From positions 62,001 to 126,000 of the forward strand of contig CAKTPP010000006.1 in the NCBI GenBank assembly GCA_934591895.1: a stretch of 64,000 nucleotides of DNA. The letters are read 5' to 3'. Source of the DNA: an uncultured Oscillospiraceae bacterium. GTDB lineage: Bacteria > Bacillota > Clostridia > Oscillospirales > Oscillospiraceae. Positions 1-9,795 of this stretch are shown here, one piece after another. How positions within the stretch are numbered: the first letter of the stretch is position 1; every line of letters begins with the position of its first letter. The translations under genes were made by a program, and so were the position numbers. The notes below the pieces were generated by a model, which was not told where the DNA came from, did no database searches, and worked only from the letters and a program-made list of their open reading frames with translations.

Positions 1-1
1 C

Positions 2-1315
2 GTCATCGGCGCGGGCCCCGCGGGCATGAGCTGCGCCTACTACCTTGCCAACAAGGGCTACCCCGTGACCGTGTTCGACCGCAACCCCGTCCCCGGCGGC
101 ATGCTCACGCTCGGCATTCCGGGCTTCCGCCTTGAAAAGGACGTGCTCAACGCCGAGATCGACATCCTGCGCGAGATGGGCGTCGAATTCCGCTGCGGCG
201 TCGAGGTCGGTAAGGACATCACCATCGAACAGCTGCGCGAGCAGGGCTACAAGGGCTTTTATGTCGCCATCGGCGCGCAGAAGTCGGCCAGGCTCGGCAT
301 TGCGGGCGAGGAGCTCACGGGCGTCTACGGCGGCGTGGACTTCCTGCGCGCCGTGAACCTCGGCGAGCGGCCGGCCATCGGCAGACGCTGCGCCGTCATC
401 GGCGGCGGCAACGTGGCCATGGACGTCTGCCGCAGCGCAGTGCGCCTCGGCGCGGACGAGACCTATGTCCTCTACCGCCGCAGCGAGGCAGAGCTGCCCG
501 CCGACCCCGAGGAGGTCAGAGAGGCGATGGAAGAGGGCGTGCGCTTCCGCTTCCTGACCGCTCCGGTCGAGATCCTCGGCGCGGACGGCAAGGTCACCGG
601 CATCCGGGTCGAGCGCATGGCGCTCGGCGAGCCGGACGAGAAGGGCCGCCGCAAGCCCGTCGGCACGGGCGAATTCGAGACGATCGCGCTCGAGTCCGTC
701 ATCGGCGCCATCGGCCAGACGGTCGACTGGGGCGCGCTCGACACCGGCGCGCTCACGACGACGAAAAAGGGCACGGCCGAGGCCGACGGCCTCACGTATC
801 AGACCGCGCAGCCGGACATCTTCGTCGGCGGCGACTGCTACACCGGCCCGAAGTTTGCCATTGACGCCATCGCCGCCGGCAAGGAGGCCGCCATCAGCCT
901 GCACCGCTTCGTGCACCCCGGCCAGACGCTCACCGCCGGCCGCGACCGCCGCGTGTACCGCGCGCTCGACAAGGAGCACGCGCTCATCGAGACGGCGGGC
1001 TTCGACAAGGATCACCGCCAGATGCCGGGCTACAACGCCGCCAAGGCCAGGACCTTCTCCGATGCGCGCGTCACGTTCACGGAGGAGCAGGTCAAAAAGG
1101 AGTGCGCCCGCTGCCTCGGCTGCGGCGCGACGAAGGTCGACAGCTACCTGTGCATCGGCTGCGGTCTGTGCACCACGAAGTGCAAGTTCGACGCCATCCA
1201 TCTCAAGAAGGTGCGCGACTGGCACGCGGGCTCGTATGAGACCATGCCGATCAAGGTCGCCGAGGGCGTCGTCAAGCGCGCCGGCAGCATCGTCAAGAAG
1301 GCGGTCAGCAAGTAA
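2..1315 (+). CDS. GltD-like FAD/NAD(P) oxidoreductase with C-terminal Fe-S clusters (5' partial)
   Basis: The reading frame is open to the left edge; the first visible residues are VIGAGPAGMSC, the FAD-binding GxGxxG loop, so the true start lies outside the window. The body matches the glutamate-synthase small-subunit/NADH-dependent oxidoreductase fold: a second nucleotide motif VIGGGNVAMDVCRSA binds NAD(P)H, and a GGDCYTGPKFAIDAIAAGKEAA segment is the usual FAD-closing motif. The C-terminus adds cysteine clusters (CARCLGCG, then CIGCGLCTTKC) that should hold [4Fe-4S] centres. Such proteins move electrons between NAD(P)H and ferredoxin or a partner protein in the cytoplasm. It overlaps hypA by one base (TAATG), so the two are translationally coupled. 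A close paralogue with the same neighbour is at 61780-64000. The physiological partner is unknown. Confidence 0.85.
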   Translation, partial: VIGAGPAGMSCAYYLANKGYPVTVFDRNPVPGGMLTLGIPGFRLEKDVLNAEIDILREMGVEFRCGVEVGKDITIEQLREQGYKGFYVAIGAQKSARLGIAGEELTGVYGGVDFLRAVNLGERPAIGRRCAVIGGGNVAMDVCRSAVRLGADETYVLYRRSEAELPADPEEVREAMEEGVRFRFLTAPVEILGADGKVTGIRVERMALGEPDEKGRRKPVGTGEFETIALESVIGAIGQTVDWGALDTGALTTTKKGTAEADGLTYQTAQPDIFVGGDCYTGPKFAIDAIAAGKEAAISLHRFVHPGQTLTAGRDRRVYRALDKEHALIETAGFDKDHRQMPGYNAAKARTFSDARVTFTEEQVKKECARCLGCGATKVDSYLCIGCGLCTTKCKFDAIHLKKVRDWHAGSYETMPIKVAEGVVKRAGSIVKKAVSK

Positions 1316-1656
1316 TGCACGAGCTGGCACTGTGCGACGCGCTGCTCAAAATGGTGCGCGACATCTCCCGCGAGGAGGCGCTCGACGGCGTGCGCAGCAT
1401 CACGGTGCGCGTCGGGACGCTCTCGGGCGTCATCCCGCATTTTCTCACCGACTGCTGGGTCGCCGTGACCGACGGCACGGAGTATGACGGCGTGCCGCTG
1501 CGCGTCGAGACCGAGGCGGGGCGCGCCCGCTGTCTCGACTGCGGCGCGGAGTTTGAGGCCGACGTCAATGACCTCACCTGCCCCGCCTGCGGCGGGAAAA
1601 AGCTCATGCCGCTCACCGGCCGCGACATGACGCTGCAGGAGATCGAGGCGGATTAA
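1315..1656 (+). CDS. hypA: HypA-type nickel metallochaperone/zinc-ribbon protein
   Basis: A 113-residue protein beginning MHELALCD; His2 of this N-terminus is the nickel ligand in HypA. The zinc ribbon is complete: CLDC near residue 64 and CPAC near residue 82. HypA delivers nickel to NiFe-hydrogenase or urease. No hydrogenase subunit or hypBCDEF gene is visible here, and the start codon overlaps the stop of the upstream oxidoreductase, so a role with that oxidoreductase is an alternative. Two further HypA-like genes lie at 16685 and 61397, each also directly downstream of an Fe-S or FAD protein. Family assignment is firm; client is inference. Confidence 0.85.
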   Translation: MHELALCDALLKMVRDISREEALDGVRSITVRVGTLSGVIPHFLTDCWVAVTDGTEYDGVPLRVETEAGRARCLDCGAEFEADVNDLTCPACGGKKLMPLTGRDMTLQEIEAD

Positions 1657-1680
1657 CCCCGCAAACAGCATAGAAAAATC

Positions 1681-1938
1681 CCCCCGAAAGCAATGGCTTT
1701 CGGGGGCATTGAGCCTGTCAAAAAGTATTACTTTTTGACAAAGGGGTTTGCGGCCTGACTGCAGCGCACGCGCCATCCGCTTTTGGCGGACGGCGCGCAC
1801 GTTTGCAGGCCGAGAAGTATTTTCTTCGCCGCACATGTCGCCGAAGAAAATGATTGGGCTTTCTTTGCGCCTGCGGGCGCAAACTCTACGAGGTTTTGGG
1901 ACAAGCTGAACGCCCCCGAAAGCCGTTGCTTTCGGGGG
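1681..1938 (+). repeat. Structured intergenic element, copy 1 (complete), with bracketing terminator hairpins
   Basis: Left hairpin 1681-1706 (CCCCCGAAAG pairs with CTTTCGGGGG) and right hairpin 1913-1938 share the same stem. Between them, in order: a 25-base palindrome at 1716-1740 (TGTCAAAAAGTA arm); a long imperfect stem closed by CGGCCTG and CAGGCCG (about 1751-1812); a stem ATTTTCTTCG/CGAAGAAAAT with loop CCGCACATGTCGC; a stem TTTGCGCC/GGCGCAAA; and a tail ending GACAAGCTGA. It lies between convergent hypA and asnS and fills the whole gap. The same architecture recurs at 16964, 47643 and (inverted) 52409. Confidence 0.9.
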
Positions 1939-1959
1939 CATCTTTATATTATATGCAGA

Positions 1960-3354
<1,395 letters not shown>

Positions 3355-3399
3355 ATCTTCCGCCTCGTTTTCGATGGATTTTATATAGGTAACTCTTAT

Positions 3400-3428
3400 A
3401 TTATACGCATTTGCGGCAGTTTTTTCAA
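3400..3428 (-). promoter_or_regulatory. Sigma-A promoter of asnS
   Basis: On the minus strand: -35 TTGAAA, 17-bp spacer, -10 TATAAT, about 45 bp before the asnS start. Confidence 0.8.
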
Positions 3429-3441
3429 CCGCTTTTGCGCG

Positions 3442-4329
3442 TCAGGCAATGATGTGGATGGCCGCGTGGTTGTTGCTGAGCGTGACGTCCGTCGTCACGC
3501 CGCCGGCCTCACCGTCGCGCGTCCACGCCACGGGCTCTTCAAATGTGAAGCGCAGATTCTTCGACTGCACGAGGATGACGTTCTCGTTGTCGTAATACTG
3601 GTTGAGCACGCCCGTGATGATGCGGCTCAGGTCGCCGAACTGCTTCGGACGCCGGATGAGCAGCGTCTCAAACAGACCGTCGCCCAGACTCACGAGGTCC
3701 TTGCGCAGACGCACCATGCCAGCCACGGAGGTCGAGTTCGACACGCCGCCGAAGATGAAGTCCCCGTCGACCGTGCCGCCGTCATACTCCACGTGCGCGC
3801 AGTAGTGGTCGATGCTGTTGAGGCGGCTCATCGCCTCGAGCACGTAGGCCAGATGGCCGAGCGCCTGCTTTTCGTTCTGCGGCGTCTCATAGCTCACCGC
3901 AGTGAACGCGCCGAAGGCCGCCACGTAGGTGAAAAAGCTCTTGTCGCCGAAGCTGCCGACGTCGAATGCCGTCGGCGTGCCGGTCACAATGCGCAGCGCT
4001 GCGTCGGTCGCGTTTTTCGGCAGGCCGAGCGTCGAGGCCACGTCGTTGGTCGTGCCCATCGGGATGTAGCCGAGCGGGGGCGGGTTCGGCACCTGCATCA
4101 GGCCGGACACGACCTCGCTGAGTGTGCCGTCGCCGCCGATGCAGGCCACGGTGTCATATTCCGCCGCGTGCTGCGCCGCCATCAGCGTCGCGTCGCCGCG
4201 CCCCTGCGTGAAGTACACCGTCGTCAGATAGCCGCCGCTGTCGAGGATGTTCATCACTTCACCGAAGCCGTTTTTGTAGCCGCTGCGTCCGGCCATGGGG
4301 TTGATGATCAGCATCATGCGTTTTTTCAT
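3442..4329 (-). CDS. Diacylglycerol kinase/YegS-family lipid kinase
   Basis: A 295-residue protein starting MKKRMMLIINPMAGRSG. The CIGGDGTLSEVVSGL motif is the nucleotide-binding GGDGT loop of the DAGK catalytic domain, and GTTNDVAS is the second conserved motif. The family phosphorylates diacylglycerol or related lipids at the inner membrane face, recycling lipids freed by teichoic-acid synthesis. A longer frame opens 16 codons upstream, but GGAGGGTGACT sits directly before 4329, which fixes the start there. It follows rpsT after an intrinsic terminator. The exact lipid substrate cannot be read from sequence. Confidence 0.88.
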   Translation of the reverse strand: MKKRMMLIINPMAGRSGYKNGFGEVMNILDSGGYLTTVYFTQGRGDATLMAAQHAAEYDTVACIGGDGTLSEVVSGLMQVPNPPPLGYIPMGTTNDVASTLGLPKNATDAALRIVTGTPTAFDVGSFGDKSFFTYVAAFGAFTAVSYETPQNEKQALGHLAYVLEAMSRLNSIDHYCAHVEYDGGTVDGDFIFGGVSNSTSVAGMVRLRKDLVSLGDGLFETLLIRRPKQFGDLSRIITGVLNQYYDNENVILVQSKNLRFTFEEPVAWTRDGEAGGVTTDVTLSNNHAAIHIIA

Positions 4330-4352
4330 AGTCACCCTCCTGTCGGGATAGC

Positions 4353-4381
4353 AAAAAAGGGCATGGCGTACTGCCATGCCC
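4353..4381 (-). terminator. Intrinsic terminator after rpsT
   Basis: Stem GGGCATGGC/GCCATGCCC with a 5-base loop, followed on the minus strand by six T. It separates rpsT from the lipid kinase gene, whose start lies only 24 bp further. Confidence 0.85.
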
Positions 4382-4395
4382 CCGAGATTCTGTGA

Positions 4396-4659
4396 TCAGC
4401 CAAGCTCGTTCATTTTCTGAGCCATTGCAGACTTCTTGTGCGCTGCGTTGTTCTTGTGGATCAGACCCTTGCCGGCCGCGCGGTCAACAGCCTGGACAGC
4501 AACTTTATAGGTACTGACGGCTGCGTCACGGTTGCCTTCGGCAACAGCCGCATCAAACTTCTTCAGGTTGGTCTTCAGGGCGGATTTCTCAGCCTTGTTT
4601 TTCATGTTCTGCAGCTTGGACTTCTCGTCTCTCTTCATTGCGGACTTGATGTTCGGCAT
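4396..4659 (-). CDS. rpsT: 30S ribosomal protein S20
   Basis: An 87-residue very basic protein beginning MPNIKSAMKRDEKSK and ending HKNNAAHKKSAMAQKMNELG, typical of S20, which binds 16S rRNA early in 30S assembly. The start is preceded by AGGAGGTGG. It is divergent from gpr, an arrangement that is common in Clostridia (established knowledge). Confidence 0.96.
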   Translation of the reverse strand: MPNIKSAMKRDEKSKLQNMKNKAEKSALKTNLKKFDAAVAEGNRDAAVSTYKVAVQAVDRAAGKGLIHKNNAAHKKSAMAQKMNELG

Positions 4660-4728
4660 TTCTCAATCGCCACCTCCTCCTATAAAATTCAGTCATGGAT
4701 ATGACCGTGCAATGTTCTGCAAGTGTTG

Positions 4729-4757
4729 ATGATATCATCAAACCTTTCAAATTGCAA
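4729..4757 (-). promoter_or_regulatory. Sigma-A promoter of rpsT
   Basis: Minus strand: -35 TTGCAA, 17-bp spacer, -10 TATCAT. A small palindrome GATGATATCATC overlaps the -10. Confidence 0.65.
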
Positions 4758-4781
4758 GCCTTTTTTTCAATTTTCATTATA
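4753..4781 (+). promoter_or_regulatory. Possible forespore (sigma-G/F-like) promoter of gpr
   Basis: TGCAAG, 16-bp spacer, then CATTATA, resembling the sigma-G -10 consensus CATWMTA. gpr is transcribed in the forespore in Bacillus; assignment here is inference. Confidence 0.4.
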
Positions 4782-4846
4782 ATTGTATCCATTTGTGGCA
4801 ACGCTTCCTGTGTGCCACAAGATGTGGCGTCAGAAAGGAGCAAACC

Positions 4847-5701
4847 ATGCCGAATTTTCCCCGTACCGACCTCGCCGTCGAGGCCGAAGCCCTCCGCAGC
4901 GCCGCCGCCGCAGCGCAGCTGCCCGGTGTGCGCGCCGAGCAGACGCAGTGCCGCGGCTTTCCCGTGACGCAGGTGGAGGTGCTCGATGCGGCCGGCTCTG
5001 AAGCGTTATGTAAACCGATCGGGCGGTATGACACGCTCGACCTTACGCCCCTGCTGCGCCGCGCGGACGATGCCTTTGAAAACGCCGCGCTGACGCTCGC
5101 GGAGCTCCTGCGCGCCGCTCTGCCGCTGATGCCGGAGGCTTCCGTGCTCGTCGTCGGGCTCGGCAACCGGGCGATCACGCCCGACGCCGTCGGGCCGGAC
5201 GCCATGCAGAGCGTGCTCGTCACGCGCCACCTGCGCGCGCAGCTGCCCGAGCAGTTCGGACACTTTCGTTCCGTGGCGGCGCTGACGCCCGGCGTGCTCG
5301 GCACAACGGGCGTGGAATCGGCCGAGCTCATCCGCGCCGTGGCCGGCCGCCTGCGCCCGGACGCCGTCATCGTGGTCGACGCGCTCGCCTGTGCGGAGCT
5401 TGAGCGCCTCGGCTGCACCGTGCAGCTCACCGACACCGGCATCACGCCCGGCAGCGGCGTCGGCAACGACCGCGCGGGGCTCGACCGCACAACGCTCGGC
5501 GTGCCGGTCGCGGCCATCGGACTGCCGACGGTCATCGACGCGGGCAGCCTTACGGACGACCCGCGCGCGGAGCGGATGTTCGTCACGCCGCGCGATATCG
5601 ACGCAGTCGTGCGCGACGCCGCCAAACTCATCGGCTACGGCATCGACCTCGCGCTGCACGACGGTCTGACCGTGGCGGATCTCGACCTCCTGCTGTCGTG
5701 A
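4847..5701 (+). CDS. gpr: GPR germination protease (spore SASP endopeptidase)
   Basis: A 284-residue protein starting MPNFPRTDLAVEAEAL; RTDLA followed by an acidic residue is the propeptide/processing region of GPR. Further family motifs are VVGLGNR (residue ~105), ITPDAVGP and TPGVLGTTGVES. GPR degrades small acid-soluble proteins in the germinating spore core, freeing DNA and amino acids. At 284 residues it is shorter than the ~370-residue Bacillus enzyme, as in many Oscillospiraceae. The start at 4847 is chosen because AAAGGAG precedes it; an earlier in-frame ATG lacks one. Confidence 0.93.
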   Translation: MPNFPRTDLAVEAEALRSAAAAAQLPGVRAEQTQCRGFPVTQVEVLDAAGSEALCKPIGRYDTLDLTPLLRRADDAFENAALTLAELLRAALPLMPEASVLVVGLGNRAITPDAVGPDAMQSVLVTRHLRAQLPEQFGHFRSVAALTPGVLGTTGVESAELIRAVAGRLRPDAVIVVDALACAELERLGCTVQLTDTGITPGSGVGNDRAGLDRTTLGVPVAAIGLPTVIDAGSLTDDPRAERMFVTPRDIDAVVRDAAKLIGYGIDLALHDGLTVADLDLLLS

Positions 5702-5705
5702 ACCA

Positions 5706-5721
5706 TGTTTCACGTGAAACA
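5706..5721. promoter_or_regulatory. parS centromere site 1
   Basis: Exact match to the 16-bp parS palindrome TGTTTCACGTGAAACA recognised by ParB/Spo0J. It lies 5 bp after the gpr stop and upstream of parA. Confidence 0.95.
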
Positions 5722-5741
5722 TTGCCCGCCGCGCCCGACAT

Positions 5742-5757
5742 TGTTTCACGTGAAACA
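5742..5757. promoter_or_regulatory. parS centromere site 2
   Basis: Second exact TGTTTCACGTGAAACA, 36 bp from the first, so both sites fall in the same gpr-parA gap. Confidence 0.95.
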
Positions 5758-5789
5758 ACATAAAAATTTGCCGCGGCGCCCGCAAGCGG

Positions 5790-5818
5790 TTGAAAACGAC
5801 GCCGCGCGCTGGTATAAT
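5790..5818 (+). promoter_or_regulatory. Sigma-A promoter of parA-parB
   Basis: -35 TTGAAA, 17-bp spacer, -10 TATAAT, just downstream of the parS pair; spreading ParB could therefore repress its own operon. Confidence 0.85.
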
Positions 5819-5848
5819 AGCGGCAAACACGATTTAGGGAGGCAAACC

Positions 5849-6661
5849 ATGGGCAAAATCATTGCCGTCGCCAACCAGAAAGGCGGGGTCGGCAAGACGA
5901 CGACGTGCGTGAACCTGACCTGCGCGCTCAAAAAGCGCGGGCGGCGCGTGCTCCTCGTCGACTGTGACCCGCAGGGCAACAGCACCTCCGGCATGGGTGT
6001 GGACAAGATCGTGACGCCCAATTGCTACGACCTGCTGATGAACGGCGCGGCCGCCGCCGACTGTATCCGCAGCACGAAATACGGCGACGTGCTGCCGGCA
6101 AATATGAATCTCTCCGGCTGCTCGGTCGAGCTCGTCGGCTCTGCTCAGCGGGAATACATCATGAAAAACGCGCTTGCACCGGTGCAGGCGGACTATGACT
6201 TCATCCTCATCGACTGTCCGCCGTCGCTCGAGCTGCTGACGATCAATGCGCTCGTCACGGCCGACAGCGTGCTCATCCCGGTGCAGTGCGAGTATTATGC
6301 GCTCGAGGGCATCGCCGATCTCATGCGCAGCATCAAAATGTGCAACAAGCGCCTCAATCCGGAGCTGAGCGTGCAGGGCATCGTCATGACCATGTACGAC
6401 GGGCGCACAAAGCTGTCCGATCAGGTCGTGAACGAGGTGCGCAAATTCTTCGGCAAAAAGGTCTACAAGACCATGATCCCGCGCAACGTGCGCCTGTCCG
6501 AGGCGCCGAGCCACCGCAAACCCGCCATCGCCTACGACAAGGAGTCCAAGGGCGCGCGGGCGTACCTGCATCTGGCGGGAGAGCTCATCAAGCGCGAGGA
6601 AAAAGCGGCAAAAGCGGCGCAGGAGGCCGCTGCCGCCGCAAAGGAGGCGGAACATGGGTAA
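5849..6661 (+). CDS. parA: Chromosome-partitioning ATPase ParA/Soj
   Basis: A 270-residue protein starting MGKIIAVANQKGGVGKTTT, the deviant Walker A (KGGVGKTT) of ParA ATPases; Walker A' VDCDPQGN and Walker B FILIDCPPSLE follow. It binds the nucleoid as an ATP dimer and moves or frees the ParB-parS complex during origin segregation and sporulation. The start is set by AGGGAGG at 5836. A frame that begins further upstream would have to read through both parS sites and is rejected. It overlaps parB by 8 bp. The C-terminal ~15 residues form a Lys/Glu/Ala-rich tail. Confidence 0.96.
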   Translation: MGKIIAVANQKGGVGKTTTCVNLTCALKKRGRRVLLVDCDPQGNSTSGMGVDKIVTPNCYDLLMNGAAAADCIRSTKYGDVLPANMNLSGCSVELVGSAQREYIMKNALAPVQADYDFILIDCPPSLELLTINALVTADSVLIPVQCEYYALEGIADLMRSIKMCNKRLNPELSVQGIVMTMYDGRTKLSDQVVNEVRKFFGKKVYKTMIPRNVRLSEAPSHRKPAIAYDKESKGARAYLHLAGELIKREEKAAKAAQEAAAAAKEAEHG

Positions 6662-7538
6662 AGACGGAAAAAAAGGCCTCGGCATGGGGCTCGGGGCGCT
6701 GTTTGGGGAGGAATATCCGACCGCGCAGCCCGAGCGCGCGGAGACGGCGCCGGATCTGCTGCCGATCGAGAAGATCGAGCCGCGCGCCGACCAGCCGCGC
6801 AAGCGCTTTGACCCCGAGGCGCTGGAGCTGCTCGCCGAGTCCATCCGCACATACGGGCTCATCCAGCCGATCACGGTGCGGCCGCTTGACGGCGGCTTTT
6901 ATCAGATCATCGCGGGCGAGCGCCGCTGGCGTGCCAGCCGTATGGCCGGGCTCAGGGAGGTGCCGGTGCGCATCCTCACGGCCGACGAACAGCGCGCCAT
7001 GGAGATGGCGCTGGTCGAAAACCTGCAGCGCGAGGACCTCAACCCCATCGAAGAGGCGAAGGGCTACCGCGCCCTGCAGGACGTGTACGGCATGACGCAG
7101 GACGATGTGGCGCAGAGCGTGGGCAAATCGCGCCCCGCCGTCGCCAATGCGACGCGGCTGCTGGCGCTGTCGGAGCCGGTTTTAAAGCTCGTCGAGGACG
7201 GGTCGCTCTCCGCCGGCCACGCGCGCGCGCTGCTGCCGCTCAGCGACGCGCAGATGCAGCTCGCCGCGGCGAAGACCGTCATCGAAAAGGGACTCTCGGT
7301 GCGCCGTGCCGAGGCGCTGGCTGCGCAGCTGCTCAAGGAAACGCAGGGAAAAGCGGCGGCAAAGCCCGCCGGTGTCGATTATCTCGGCGAATGTGCGCGC
7401 CATCTCGAGCAGGTGCTCGGGCGCAAGGTGCGCATGACGCAGGGACGCAAGACCGGGCGCATCGAGCTGGAATACTACGACGCGGACGACCGCGAGGCGC
7501 TGCTGCAGGCGCTCGAGGGCATCGGCCGCAGAAACTGA
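6654..7538 (+). CDS. parB: Chromosome-partitioning CTPase ParB/Spo0J
   Basis: A 294-residue ParB. The N-terminal KGLGMGLGALFG is the ParA-activating peptide, AGERRWRAS is the CTP-binding C-motif, VENLQREDLNPIEEA is the second CTP motif, and a helix-turn-helix (MTQDDVAQSVGKSRPAVAN) at about residues 143-161 reads parS. The C-terminus dimerises. ParB loads at the two parS sites 1 kb upstream and spreads as a sliding clamp that recruits SMC. RBS AAGGAGG precedes 6654, inside the end of parA. Confidence 0.96.
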   Translation: MGKDGKKGLGMGLGALFGEEYPTAQPERAETAPDLLPIEKIEPRADQPRKRFDPEALELLAESIRTYGLIQPITVRPLDGGFYQIIAGERRWRASRMAGLREVPVRILTADEQRAMEMALVENLQREDLNPIEEAKGYRALQDVYGMTQDDVAQSVGKSRPAVANATRLLALSEPVLKLVEDGSLSAGHARALLPLSDAQMQLAAAKTVIEKGLSVRRAEALAAQLLKETQGKAAAKPAGVDYLGECARHLEQVLGRKVRMTQGRKTGRIELEYYDADDREALLQALEGIGRRN

Positions 7539-7571
7539 TACATATTGAATGATTGAGGAGACAGAGACAAC

Positions 7572-8876
7572 ATGATTGACATTCGACTCATCCGCGAAAA
7601 CCCCGACCTCGTTCGGGAAAACATCCGTAAGAAGTTTCAGGACGCGAAGCTGCCGCTCGTCGACGAGGTGATCGAGCTCGACAAGGCCAACCGCGCCGCC
7701 ATCAACGAGGCGTCGAACCTGCGCGCAGAGCGCAACGCCCTGTCGAAGCAGATCGGCATGCTCATGGGACAGGCGAAAAAAGACCCGTCCAAGCTTGCCG
7801 AGGCCGAGGCCGTCAAGGCGCAGGTCACCGCGCAGGCTGCGCGGCTCGCCGAGCTCGAGCAGCAGGAGGCCGAGCTTGAGGCCAAGATCCACAAGATCAT
7901 GCTCACCATCCCGCAGATCATCGATCCGAGCGTACCGCTCGGCCCGGACGACAGCTGCAACGTCGAGGTGCAGCGCTTCGGCGACGCCGTCGTGCCGGAT
8001 TTTCCGATCCCGTACCACACGGAGATCATGGAGCGCTTTGACGGCATCGATCTCGATGCCGCGCGCCGCGTCTCCGGCAACGGATTTTACTACCTCATGG
8101 GCGATATCGCGCGTCTGCACGAGGCTGTGCTGGCTTACGCGCGCGATTTCATGATCGATAAGGGCTTTACCTACTGCATCCCGCCGTTCATGATCCACGG
8201 CAATGTCGTCGAGGGCGTCATGAGCCAGACGGACATGGACGCTATGATGTACAAGATCGAGGGCGAGGATCTCTATCTGATCGGCACGAGCGAGCACTCC
8301 ATGATCGGCCGCTACATCGACCAGATCCTCACCGAGGATCAGCTCCCGCAGACGATGACGTCCTATTCACCCTGCTTCCGCAAGGAAAAAGGCGCGCACG
8401 GCATCGAGGAGCGCGGCGTGTACCGCATCCACCAGTTTGAAAAGCAGGAGATGATCGTCGTCTGCCGCCCGGAGGAGAGCATGGACTGGTACGAAAAGCT
8501 CTGGCGCTACTCTGTCGAGCTCTTCCGCAGCCTTGACATTCCGGTGCGTCAGCTCGAGTGCTGCTCCGGTGACCTTGCCGACCTGAAGGTCAAGTCCTGC
8601 GATATTGAGGCGTGGAGCCCGCGCCAGCAGAAGTTTTTCGAGGTCTGCTCCTGCTCGAACCTCGGCGACGCGCAGGCGCGCCGTCTGCACATCCGCGTCA
8701 AGGGCAAGGACGGGAAGAATTACCTCGCCCACACGCTCAACAATACCTGCGTCGCCCCGCCGCGTATGCTCATCGCGTTCCTTGAGAACAACCTCCGTCC
8801 CGACGGCAGCGTCGTCATCCCCGAGGTGCTGCGTCCCTACATGGGCGGCAAGGAAGTTCTCGTGCCGAAGCACTGA
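7572..8876 (+). CDS. serS: Seryl-tRNA synthetase
   Basis: A 434-residue class II synthetase. The N-terminal ~110 residues form the long coiled-coil arm that recognises tRNA-Ser. Motif 2 includes CFRKEKGAHG with GVYRIHQFEKQEM, and motif 3 is NNTCVAPPRMLIAFLEN. It charges tRNA-Ser (and tRNA-Sec where present). RBS GAGGAGA precedes 7572. It is 33 bp downstream of parB and may be partly co-transcribed. Confidence 0.97.
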   Translation: MIDIRLIRENPDLVRENIRKKFQDAKLPLVDEVIELDKANRAAINEASNLRAERNALSKQIGMLMGQAKKDPSKLAEAEAVKAQVTAQAARLAELEQQEAELEAKIHKIMLTIPQIIDPSVPLGPDDSCNVEVQRFGDAVVPDFPIPYHTEIMERFDGIDLDAARRVSGNGFYYLMGDIARLHEAVLAYARDFMIDKGFTYCIPPFMIHGNVVEGVMSQTDMDAMMYKIEGEDLYLIGTSEHSMIGRYIDQILTEDQLPQTMTSYSPCFRKEKGAHGIEERGVYRIHQFEKQEMIVVCRPEESMDWYEKLWRYSVELFRSLDIPVRQLECCSGDLADLKVKSCDIEAWSPRQQKFFEVCSCSNLGDAQARRLHIRVKGKDGKNYLAHTLNNTCVAPPRMLIAFLENNLRPDGSVVIPEVLRPYMGGKEVLVPKH

Positions 8877-8925
8877 TCGTGCGCAGAAGGTTCGCTTTTT
8901 ACAGATAGAATAAGGAGGCAGCATC

Positions 8926-9384
8926 ATGAAAAAGCCCGGTTGGCTCGACGAATTCAAGACATTTATTTCGCGCGGCAACGTCATTGACCTGGCTGTCGGC
9001 GTCGTTGTCGGCGGCGCGTTCACGGCCATCGTCACCGCGCTCGTCAACGACATCATCAACCCGCTCATCTCGCTCATCATCGGCGGGCTGGATTTCTCCG
9101 GCGTGACCGTCGGCGTGTTCCCGATCGGCGATCTGATCATGGCGATCATCAATTTCCTGTGCATCTCGTTTGTCGTGTTCTGGATGGTGAAGGTCATCAA
9201 CCGCTTCAACCGCAAGAAGGATGACGCTGCGGCCGAACCCGAACCGGAAGCACCGGCCGCGCCCACGACGGAGGAGCTGCTGGCGGACATTCTCGCCGAG
9301 CTCAAGCTCAAAAACAGCCGCGCCGCCGCAGCGAAAACGCTTGACGACGCAGCAGAGGAAAAATCTTCCGCCTCTGAGAGATAA
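8926..9384 (+). CDS. mscL: Large-conductance mechanosensitive channel MscL
   Basis: A 152-residue membrane protein. FKTFISRGNVIDLAVGVVVG is the N-terminal helix and TM1 of MscL; a second TM (IMAIINFLCISFVVFWMV) lies at about residues 68-86. It opens at high membrane tension to release solutes. The C-terminus is longer than usual, Ala/Glu/Pro-rich, with a helix TTEELLADILAELK that forms the cytoplasmic bundle. AAGGAGG precedes the start. Confidence 0.95.
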   Translation: MKKPGWLDEFKTFISRGNVIDLAVGVVVGGAFTAIVTALVNDIINPLISLIIGGLDFSGVTVGVFPIGDLIMAIINFLCISFVVFWMVKVINRFNRKKDDAAAEPEPEAPAAPTTEELLADILAELKLKNSRAAAAKTLDDAAEEKSSASER

Positions 9385-9392
9385 AAAAGTAC

Positions 9393-9421
9393 TTGACACC
9401 TCGGGGCTTATATGTTATAGT
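9393..9421 (+). promoter_or_regulatory. Promoter of initiator tRNA gene
   Basis: -35 TTGACA (perfect), 17-bp spacer, -10 TATAGT, 30 bp before the tRNA. Confidence 0.85.
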
Positions 9422-9450
9422 ATATAAGCCTTGAGGGGTCAATTGCATAT

Positions 9451-9527
<77 letters not shown>

Positions 9528-9531
9528 GATC

Positions 9532-9570
9532 AAGTGGATGTAACGGATTTTCGTTACATCCACTTTTTTA
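9532..9570 (+). terminator. Terminator of tRNA-fMet
   Basis: 14-bp stem AAGTGGATGTAACG/CGTTACATCCACTT followed by a T run; it begins 5 bp after the CCA end. Confidence 0.9.
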
Positions 9571-9581
9571 TCATCATGTCC

Positions 9582-9610
9582 GGAGCAGGTTCACGCCTGC
9601 TCCGTTTTTT
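9582..9610 (+). terminator. Second, tandem terminator
   Basis: Stem GGAGCAGG/CCTGCTCC followed by G and six T; about 110 bp after it nothing is seen until the next promoter. Confidence 0.75.
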
Positions 9611-9726
9611 ATGCCGCGAAGCCCGCATCCTGCCGCGTTCCGTGCAGGAGCGAGCCATTGCCTTTGTGTGCGCTCCTGCTGATGATACGCCTGCTGCGTC
9701 CCGCGCGGGAGTGAACCGCAGGTTCC

Positions 9727-9755
9727 ATGACAATCCGGCGGCTACGCGTTACAAT
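9727..9755 (+). promoter_or_regulatory. Candidate promoter of the 9796 gene
   Basis: -35 ATGACA, 17-bp spacer, -10 TACAAT, about 35 bp before the RBS. Confidence 0.55.
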
Positions 9756-9795
9756 CGGGGCAGAAAACAACCCGAAAGGCAGAGGTGACGACTTG

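Noticed and set aside
1144..1941. Frames running through the structured element that share a short Cys/Arg-rich peptide (also at 17000 and 47700)
   Set aside because: The similarity reflects the repeat itself. A two-base change in one stem shifts the frame between copies and stems covary, so coding is not conserved.
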